Positions 57,626 through 64,000 of a DNA stretch of 64,000 nt are shown piece by piece. Source of the DNA: Microbulbifer litoralis (GTDB lineage Bacteria; Pseudomonadota; Gammaproteobacteria; Pseudomonadales; Cellvibrionaceae); NCBI RefSeq assembly GCF_023634065.1, contig NZ_JALKCV010000001.1, positions 558,001-622,000 of the forward strand. The letters run 5' to 3'. The notes beneath the pieces were generated by a model. The model ran no database searches and was not told the DNA's origin. It was given only the letters and a program-made list of their open reading frames with translations. Made by a program: the position numbers and the translations under genes. Each line of letters begins with the position of its first letter. Position 1 is the stretch's first letter.

Positions 57626-58285
57626 ATGTCATTTCTGCACTGGCTTGCTTTAGCTCTGGCACTGGTTGTCGTTGCTATAGTGGGCGTGTTGTTCGGCGTT
57701 ACCCGGATAGAAAACTACCAGGCCCGGCATCTGAAGGCTGTCGGGCCAGGCATACCGGCCGCATCGGGCTCCAAGAGTGTTGCCGTCGTGTTTTTTTCAC
57801 GTTCGGGTAACACCGGGTTGGCCGCCCGTCACCTGGCTAAACAGCTCGATGCGCATCTGGTGGAACTGCAGGCCGCTGAATACGAGTTGGGAATGGCAGG
57901 TCTTGCCAACGCGCTCAAAGATGCCAACACGTTAAAAGGCAATCATCAGGCGCTGCCCGATATCCAGCCGCACACTGTTGACCTATCGTCCTTTGATACT
58001 GTCTACCTGGGGTCACCGATTTGGCTCTATTCACCGGCGCCGCCAATTTGGGCGTTTATTGAAAACAACCGTTTTGATGGAAACCATGTGGTTTTATTCA
58101 ATACGTTCAACAGCAACTTCAGCCAGGAACGAATTGAATCCTTCCGCAGCAAAGTAATGAACCGGGGAGCCAAGTCCTTCACGCATCTTCAGTTCAAGCG
58201 CGGAAGGATGACACAGCAAAAGACTCCAGATGAGATGCTGGAGGCAATCAACACACAATGGATGCCGATTATTGAGCGCCCCTAG
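57626..58285 (+). CDS. Membrane-anchored flavodoxin-like protein
   Basis: A 219-residue protein: N-terminal transmembrane helix (HWLALALALVVVAIVGVLFG), a short linker, then a flavodoxin-like domain with VVFFSRSGNTGLAARHLAKQ (FMN phosphate loop) and YLGSPIWLYSPAPPIWAFIE (isoalloxazine loop). It may pass electrons at the membrane to the neighbouring oxidoreductases (inference). An in-frame ATG at 57611 would add five residues. A short CGCGAGA/TCTCGCG dyad precedes it at 57587-57602. Confidence 0.85.
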   Translation: MSFLHWLALALALVVVAIVGVLFGVTRIENYQARHLKAVGPGIPAASGSKSVAVVFFSRSGNTGLAARHLAKQLDAHLVELQAAEYELGMAGLANALKDANTLKGNHQALPDIQPHTVDLSSFDTVYLGSPIWLYSPAPPIWAFIENNRFDGNHVVLFNTFNSNFSQERIESFRSKVMNRGAKSFTHLQFKRGRMTQQKTPDEMLEAINTQWMPIIERP

Positions 58286-58309
58286 GGCTGTAAAGTAAGG
58301 AAGACGTCG

Positions 58310-58396
58310 GGGTAAACAAGCCGCGGCCTTGGTAAGGCTGCGGTGATGAGCGATATGGGCGAACCATGCCAGGGAGGGAAGAAGCGACGGATCCAT
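58310..58396 (-). pseudogene. LysR N-terminal fragment
   Basis: On the reverse strand from ATG 58396 the translation reads MDPSLLPSLAWFAHIAHHRS then LTKAAA, the first helix of a LysR protein and closely similar to the intact regulator (DPSLYPSLVWFVRIARHSS, ITRAAE). Similarity ends about 29 codons in; the recognition helix and effector domain are missing. It is divergent from hydrolase copy 3 exactly as the intact lysR is from copy 1, so it is the relic of a duplicated regulator-hydrolase pair. Confidence 0.85.
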
Positions 58397-58565
58397 CAGG
58401 TAACCCGATTGTAAAGTTTCACTTACCACTATTTTCACGATTAGCACCTTTTTCAGCGCCAATCAGATGCCTACTATTCGTTCACCAACTGCAAGTCGCC
58501 GGTTGGGGCCAACGTCAGTTGGGCAATGTGTCAGCGACCACCCCAAACCGTAATTGGAGAAGACT

Positions 58566-59483
58566 ATGCAAACGGTCATGATCAAGACCCAGTACTGGGC
58601 CATCGCAGCCAACATCTACTTTCCCCCCGGCTTTGACGACCAGAAGCAATACCCGGCCATTATCAGCGCTCACCCCATCGGGAGCTGCAAGGACCAGACA
58701 GCGGGCAACGTTTATGGCGAAGCCCTCGCGAAGGAAGGTTTTGTCGTCATTGCTTTCGACCGCAGCACACAAGGGCAGAGCGGCGGTGAGCCCCGCTATA
58801 CCGAAGACCCGGCGTTAGCCGTAGAAGACTTTAGCCGCGTAACCGACTATCTGGTGACTCTGCCGTACGTGGATGCCAACCGCATCGGGGTGCTGGGGAT
58901 CTGCGGCGCCGGCGGCTATGCCATCAATGCGACCATGATCGAGCGCCGCATCAAGGCCCTTGTCAGCATTACCGGTGTCAATTTCGGCCGCCTGTGCCGT
59001 GAAGGCTTCAGTGGTTTCGACCCCATCGGCCAGATGGAAGCGGTGGCTGCACAACGCACTGCCGAGGCCAGGGGAGAAGCACTCAAGGTCGACCTGTTCG
59101 TCCCCCCTTCCTTGGAAGCGGCAGCCGAAGCGGGTATTACCGACGTCGACGTGCTTGGTGCCACCGACTACTACCGTAATCGCTGTGTCAACGACAATGC
59201 CGGCACGCGCGCATTGTTCTCCCGTCGCGCCGCCTCCGCTGCCTGGGATGGCTTCCATCTTGCCGAGACCCTGCTGACAACGCCGATGATGGTGGTGGTC
59301 GGCGACATACCTGGTGGCTTTGGTGCCTATCGCGATGGCCTGGAGATTTACGCGCGCGCTGCGTCGAAGGTCAAGGAACTGGTGGTCGTCGAGGGTTACT
59401 CCCACTACGACCTGTATGACCAGCCGGAGCCAGTGTCTCAGGCTCTGGCCAAGTTAATCCCTTTTTATAAGGAAAACCTATAA
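58566..59483 (+). CDS. Alpha/beta hydrolase, dienelactone-hydrolase-like, copy 3
   Basis: A 305-residue paralogue of copies 1 and 2: SAHPIGSCKDQTAGNVYGEA, FDRSTQGQSGGEPRY, nucleophile GICGAGG (Cys113), VVVGDIPGGFGAYRDGLEIY for the acid and EGYSHYDLYDQPEP for the His. It is nearest to copy 2 in sequence. GGAGA precedes ATG 58566. Upstream lies the LysR fragment in divergent orientation, so it once had its own regulator; today it may depend on the intact LysR 6 kb away. Confidence 0.88.
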   Translation: MQTVMIKTQYWAIAANIYFPPGFDDQKQYPAIISAHPIGSCKDQTAGNVYGEALAKEGFVVIAFDRSTQGQSGGEPRYTEDPALAVEDFSRVTDYLVTLPYVDANRIGVLGICGAGGYAINATMIERRIKALVSITGVNFGRLCREGFSGFDPIGQMEAVAAQRTAEARGEALKVDLFVPPSLEAAAEAGITDVDVLGATDYYRNRCVNDNAGTRALFSRRAASAAWDGFHLAETLLTTPMMVVVGDIPGGFGAYRDGLEIYARAASKVKELVVVEGYSHYDLYDQPEPVSQALAKLIPFYKENL

Positions 59484-59585
59484 CAGCAGCGTGAGGGCGT
59501 GGATTCACCGCGCCCAATTCGATATCCACTTTGGACACATCTGAGTCACCTCTTTCGGCAAATGACACCATCGGAGTTATTTAAG

Positions 59586-60749
59586 ATGACAGTCAAACAT
59601 TCCGACACAGTATTTAAGCCTTTTACCTTTAAAAACGGCACTACCCTGCGCAATCGAATTGTGATGGCGCCAATGACAACGTGGTCTGCCAACCCGGATG
59701 GAAGCGTTTCCGACCAGGAGCTTGACTACTATCGCCACCGCGCCAACGGTGTCGGCTTGGTGCTAACGGGATGCACCCACGTAATGGAAAACGGCATTGG
59801 CTTCACGGATGAGTTTGCGGCACATGATGACCGATTCATCCCGAGTTTGCGGAGTCTCGCCCAGGCCGCGAAGAGCGGCGGTGCTCCAGCCATCCTGCAG
59901 ATATTTCATGCGGGTAATAAGGCGGTCCCTGGCCTGGTACCCGGCGGTAAAATCGTGAGTGCCAGTGCACTGAAGGCGCAACCAGGTCCATTCAATAGCG
60001 GGGAAGTTACGAGCCTCGCACTGACTCATGAGGAAATCCTGGAAGTAATTCGGGCATTTGGTGAAGCCACTCGACGTGCCATCGAAGCCGGATTTGATGG
60101 TGTTGAGCTGCATGGCGCACATGGGTTCCTGATCCAAAACTTTTTCTCGCCCATGTTCAATCAGCGTACAGACGAGTGGGGTGGCTCTCTGGAAAATCGC
60201 ATGCGCTTCCCTTCAGCCTTGGTTAAGGAAGTACGTAAGGTAATCGACACGCACGCCAAGCAGCCATTCCTGCTCGGGTATCGCATTTCGCCCGAAGAGT
60301 CCGGGGAAGGCACACTGAGGATTCACGACTCCTACGCACTCATTGATCGCCTGATCGAGAGCGGATTGGATTACGTACATGTTTCGCTAGCGGACATTCT
60401 GAACGCGACACCGATCGATGCCACGGCAGATCAGCTGACTGCCGAGTTGATCACTGCACATGTAGCCGACCGCATACCGATTATTGCAGCAGGTAACGTT
60501 CGTACGCCTTCTGAGGCTGAAGAAGCACTGAACCTTGGCCTGTCACTGGTCGCCGTCGGGAAAGGACTGGTGATGAATCCTGACTGGGTAGAGCTGGCGC
60601 AAAATCAGCGGGACAGTGAGATTGATACGGAGTTGGCGCCAGAAAAAGTGCCCGGTTACGTTATCCCTGACAAGTTGTGGGGTGTCATCGAGGCTTCCAG
60701 GGGAAACGGCTGGTTCACATTTCGTGAAGATAATCTCGTTGATGCTTAA
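59586..60749 (+). CDS. NADH:flavin oxidoreductase, Old Yellow Enzyme family
   Basis: A 387-residue TIM-barrel flavoprotein that reduces activated C=C bonds or nitro groups with NAD(P)H. FKPFTFKNGTTLRNRIVMAP starts the barrel; catalytic and FMN residues are in VELHGAHGFLIQNFFSPMFN, QRTDEWGGSLENRMRFP and IIAAGNVRTPSEAEEALNLG, where the phosphate site lies. ATG 59586 follows GGAG at 9 nt. It is the last cargo gene before the IS element, 32 bp from the left IS end. Confidence 0.93.
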   Translation: MTVKHSDTVFKPFTFKNGTTLRNRIVMAPMTTWSANPDGSVSDQELDYYRHRANGVGLVLTGCTHVMENGIGFTDEFAAHDDRFIPSLRSLAQAAKSGGAPAILQIFHAGNKAVPGLVPGGKIVSASALKAQPGPFNSGEVTSLALTHEEILEVIRAFGEATRRAIEAGFDGVELHGAHGFLIQNFFSPMFNQRTDEWGGSLENRMRFPSALVKEVRKVIDTHAKQPFLLGYRISPEESGEGTLRIHDSYALIDRLIESGLDYVHVSLADILNATPIDATADQLTAELITAHVADRIPIIAAGNVRTPSEAEEALNLGLSLVAVGKGLVMNPDWVELAQNQRDSEIDTELAPEKVPGYVIPDKLWGVIEASRGNGWFTFREDNLVDA

Positions 60750-60789
60750 CCAGGATCCTGAAGTATTGGTTCGCGGAAAGTTGTAGTGG

Positions 60790-61964
<1,175 letters not shown>

Positions 61965-62037
61965 TTATTCACCTGATCTTCGTTGAGAGTGATAATATCA
62001 CTCAAAGTCAGGTGGCCAAATTCGCTATGCCACTACA

Positions 62038-62205
62038 CAGCTGCGCAACAACACCGCCGAGCAGGCCATGTTGGGTAACTTTCCCAAGGCCGTCGTAAAG
62101 GCAATGATCGAGCCGAGAAGCGCCCACCATGACCAGTCGACCCAATTACTTTCCGATGAACAAAAGATGCGGATTTCCAGCGAGAGATGTAAGTGGCGAA
62201 TATGA
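62038..62205 (+). pseudogene. C-terminal remnant of a type I restriction enzyme HsdR
   Basis: Immediately right of the IS, the plus strand reads QLRNNTAEQAMLGNFPKAVV then KAMIEPRSAHHDQSTQLLSD and a stop at 62203. It matches the final part of HsdR proteins, where NNTAEQAMLGDFPKA and QMMQLLSD are usual. Everything upstream is missing and no hsdM or hsdS is present, so a former restriction system at this island end has been lost. Confidence 0.78.
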
Positions 62206-62846
62206 CGACACCAAAAACAACCACCAACACGGCCCTGCCCCACGCCAGTGTGGGAACCCGATGGCATCAATTGTCTGCGATTCTGGGCTTTCTGCTGATA
62301 GGGCCGCTGGCGGGCTGGCAGATGTTATCGCTGGTCGAGCGGCAGCAGCTCCCCGTCTGGCTGTGCTTTCTGGTCGGCGGCCTGGGAATGGTGATGCCGG
62401 GTGCGCTGGCGATGATATTGCAGCCGATGCGCCAGAGTGTTTCCGTAGGCGCTGGGGGACTGCGCTTCGGGCGGCACGGCTGGGTGCCTTTCTCCGAAAT
62501 CGATCAGTTCCGCCACCAGAGTTTCCTCACCCTGCACCGGTCCGGCAGGGCGACCCTGATCGTCCAACAGGGCAAACACGATCTGGAGGCATTCGACCAC
62601 TTCTGCGAGACTGCCCTGAGTCGCTGGCTCGACTGGCGGCGCCTGCACGGCAGCCCGCCCAGCGCGCAACGGCGGACCGCCCTCTACGACAGGGCAAAGG
62701 TCGCCGGCCTGTTAACGGTCGGGGCGACACTGCTTGTCGGGTTCCTCGCCCTGACCTTCAGCTTGACACTACCTGCCGCTGCGCTTCTGATCTTGGCGGG
62801 CCTGTTTATAACCGGGCTGATATGCGCCGTTTTCTATGGTGCCTGA
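62202..62846 (+). CDS. Hypothetical membrane protein
   Basis: A 214-residue protein of no family I recognise. Two transmembrane helices are near the N-terminus (LSAILGFLLIGPLAGWQML and LPVWLCFLVGGLGMVMPGAL), a soluble stretch of about 80 residues contains VPFSEIDQFRHQSFLTLHRS, and two more helices (LLTVGATLLVGFLALTFSLT and ALLILAGLFITGLICAVFYG) end the protein. The middle part looks like a PH-like fold typical of bacterial membrane proteins, but that is a guess. GTG 62193 is an alternative start. GC returns to backbone level. Confidence 0.6.
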   Translation: MTTPKTTTNTALPHASVGTRWHQLSAILGFLLIGPLAGWQMLSLVERQQLPVWLCFLVGGLGMVMPGALAMILQPMRQSVSVGAGGLRFGRHGWVPFSEIDQFRHQSFLTLHRSGRATLIVQQGKHDLEAFDHFCETALSRWLDWRRLHGSPPSAQRRTALYDRAKVAGLLTVGATLLVGFLALTFSLTLPAAALLILAGLFITGLICAVFYGA

Positions 62847-62922
62847 AGGCCCGGATGCGAATGCGGCCCGCCATTGAAAAGGGAATATCATGATTCCGGC
62901 GAGAGCCAGTGTGTGAATGGTT

Positions 62923-63240
62923 TCATGACCCAGACAATTTCATCAGCACCAGCCCGGAAACAATCAGCATCGCGGCAGTGACCCGCATCGCGTTCAGCGG
63001 TTCCGCCAACAGGATTACTCCCACCAGAAAAGCCCCGATTGCGCCAATGCCGGTCCAGATGGTGTAGGCCGTGCCGAGCGGGATGGTCCGCATCGCGATC
63101 GCCAGGAGTCCGAAGCTGCCGAGCATTGTGACCAGTGTGACGAGAGAGGGTGCCAACCGGGTGAAGCCGTGGGACTGCTTCATGGAGTAGGCCCATATCA
63201 CTTCAAGGGCGCCGGCAACGAGGAGGTAGATCCAGGGCAT
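62923..63240 (-). CDS. gdx: Guanidinium exporter Gdx (SugE), SMR family
   Basis: A 105-residue small multidrug-resistance transporter with four helices: MPWIYLLVAGALEVIWAYSM (with the essential Glu13), LGSFGLLAIAMRTIPLGTAY, IWTGIGAIGAFLVGVILLAE and VTAAMLIVSGLVLMKL. The KQSHGFT after helix 1 is as in SugE. Gdx proteins exchange guanidinium for protons. A guanidine-II riboswitch lies directly upstream, which confirms the subtype and shows guanidine-inducible translation. Confidence 0.93.
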   Translation of the reverse strand: MPWIYLLVAGALEVIWAYSMKQSHGFTRLAPSLVTLVTMLGSFGLLAIAMRTIPLGTAYTIWTGIGAIGAFLVGVILLAEPLNAMRVTAAMLIVSGLVLMKLSGS

Positions 63241-63259
63241 TGACCGCTCCGTATTCAAA

Positions 63260-63318
63260 CAGGGCCAGGTCGTCCTGGGCATCAGTACCCGATTATGGGG
63301 GAGGTCGTCCTCCTTCAG
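63260..63318 (-). ncRNA. Guanidine-II (mini-ykkC) riboswitch
   Basis: On the reverse strand two hairpins with ACGA loops occur in order: GGAGG-ACGA-CCTCC (63313-63300) and CCAGG-ACGA-CCTGG (63278-63265), separated by 21 nt. Both show the ACGR tetraloop pattern that defines this riboswitch class. The ribosome site GGAGCGG and ATG 63240 follow 25 nt later. Guanidine binding brings the loops together and exposes the ribosome site. Confidence 0.93.
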
Positions 63319-63426
63319 ACAGCGGCACGATAGCTCGCGGATACTATTTGAGCAAACGGTTTTTATCGGATCGACGCCCGCCAAGGTGTTACAACTCGCG
63401 AGCCGGGACGCCGAGTCACCCTTCGC

Positions 63427-64000
63427 TCAGGCACTCGCGCCCACCAACTGTGCCGCCTTGGCCCGGCGTTTCTCCCGCGCGGCGCGGCGCTTGCTGCGGC
63501 GCCGGTTCCAGATATAAATGCCGGTCACTGACAGCAGCAGTGGCGATAATCCCACCACACACCAGATGACCTTGCTCACCAAGCCGGCGAAGTTGCCGAA
63601 GTGCAGGCGGCGGTAGGTATCCAGGATGGTGGCACCCAGGCTGGCCTCTCGAATATCGTAGTTCGACAGGTGCTCGCCGCTCTGGGCGTTGTAGCTCACC
63701 ATACTGGCGTACTGGCTCTGCAGCGGGTTGCCGCTGTGTACATCCCCCCAGAAAGTGAAGTTGGTACCCGGCTCCCAGGGGAAGGAAATATAGGTGGTTT
63801 CGAAACCGTCCAGTTGGCGGCTGGCATCGTTCATCAGGCCCTGCAGGGAGAGGTCGTCGTTGTACAGGCGCTCGGCCATTTTGTAGTGCTCGGCACCGTC
63901 GGCGTGATGTTCCAGTTCGTGGGCGAAGTGCTCGATATTCCACCAGGCGCCGGTAAAGCCGAGAATCAGCAGCACCGGCGCACCGATGATGCCGGTCATT
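63427..64000 (-). CDS. PepSY-TM domain protein (partial, runs off window)
   Basis: At least 190 residues of a PepSY-associated membrane protein; the 5' end is probably beyond 64000. A helix at GAPVLLILGFTGAWWNIEHF is followed by a periplasmic region, then HFGNFAGLVSKVIWCVVGL, PLLLSVTGIYIWNRRRSKRR and a basic tail. The LRFGNxxG and GxYxWxRRR pattern is typical of iron-regulated PepSY_TM proteins linked to siderophore reduction. The function is inferred from family only. Confidence 0.8.
   Translation of the reverse strand, partial: MTGIIGAPVLLILGFTGAWWNIEHFAHELEHHADGAEHYKMAERLYNDDLSLQGLMNDASRQLDGFETTYISFPWEPGTNFTFWGDVHSGNPLQSQYASMVSYNAQSGEHLSNYDIREASLGATILDTYRRLHFGNFAGLVSKVIWCVVGLSPLLLSVTGIYIWNRRRSKRRAAREKRRAKAAQLVGASA

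Overview
The window is high-GC gammaproteobacterial chromosome. Its gene orders and protein sequences look most like marine Cellvibrionales of the Microbulbifer type; that placement is inferred from general resemblance, and no database search was run. The anchors are conserved housekeeping blocks: recN | grpE-dnaK-dnaJ, dapB, carA-carB-greA, fur | bamE | rnfH-ratA, and smpB-ssrA.

Layout. 1-5 kb: a 90-bp tandem repeat array; soxR divergent from a flavin reductase/ABM monooxygenase pair across a textbook SoxR promoter; then a YadGH-like ABC exporter. 3.7-8.8 kb: a TetR repressor divergent from an RND efflux pair (adaptor and pump). 9-15 kb: a GDPD-family phosphodiesterase, a von Willebrand-type lipoprotein coupled to a coiled-coil membrane protein, a stand-alone MHYT sensor and a secreted FG-GAP/PKD protein. 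15-19 kb: a CecR-YbhGFS-like TetR-regulated ABC export operon with an AT-rich palindromic operator. 19.7-27.8 kb: a curli (functional amyloid) locus, csgD-E-F-G followed by a CsgB-like protein and four CsgA-like curlin-repeat proteins of 292-296 residues, roughly twice the length of enterobacterial CsgA. 27.9-44 kb: greA, carB, carA, a YfiR-like protein, a RimB-RimK-type fusion, dapB, a small periplasmic helical protein, dnaJ, dnaK, grpE (both with readable sigma-32 promoters) and recN. 44-50.7 kb: an acyltransferase, fur, bamE, rnfH-ratA, two SNF-family sodium symporters on either side of smpB, and tmRNA (ssrA).

50.8-62.2 kb is a genomic island at the 3' end of ssrA, with visibly lower GC. 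It begins with a broken ssrA-type integrase (a 10-bp duplication frameshifts it, then it is truncated) and candidate integrase arm sites. It ends with an IS3-family element abutting a fragment of a type I restriction HsdR C-terminus. The cargo is an oxidoreductase/hydrolase set: a LysR regulator, three paralogous dienelactone-hydrolase-like alpha/beta hydrolases, an NAD(P)-binding epimerase-like protein, a metallo-beta-lactamase-fold hydrolase, two short-chain dehydrogenases, a membrane-anchored flavodoxin and an Old Yellow Enzyme. A 29-codon LysR remnant divergent from the third hydrolase shows that a regulator-hydrolase module was duplicated and one regulator then lost.

62.2-64 kb: a small membrane protein, a Gdx/SugE guanidinium exporter preceded by a guanidine-II (mini-ykkC) riboswitch, and a PepSY-TM protein running off the edge.

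Repeats are unusually varied. A GAGTCCC heptad microsatellite occurs at four places and brackets a four-helix-bundle gene inserted inside the carAB operon without breaking it. There are also two MITE-like elements with about 22-bp inverted ends and several long perfect palindromes. The most interesting items are the enlarged curli subunit set, the heptad/four-helix-bundle insertion in carAB, and the degraded ssrA island with its duplicated hydrolase modules.
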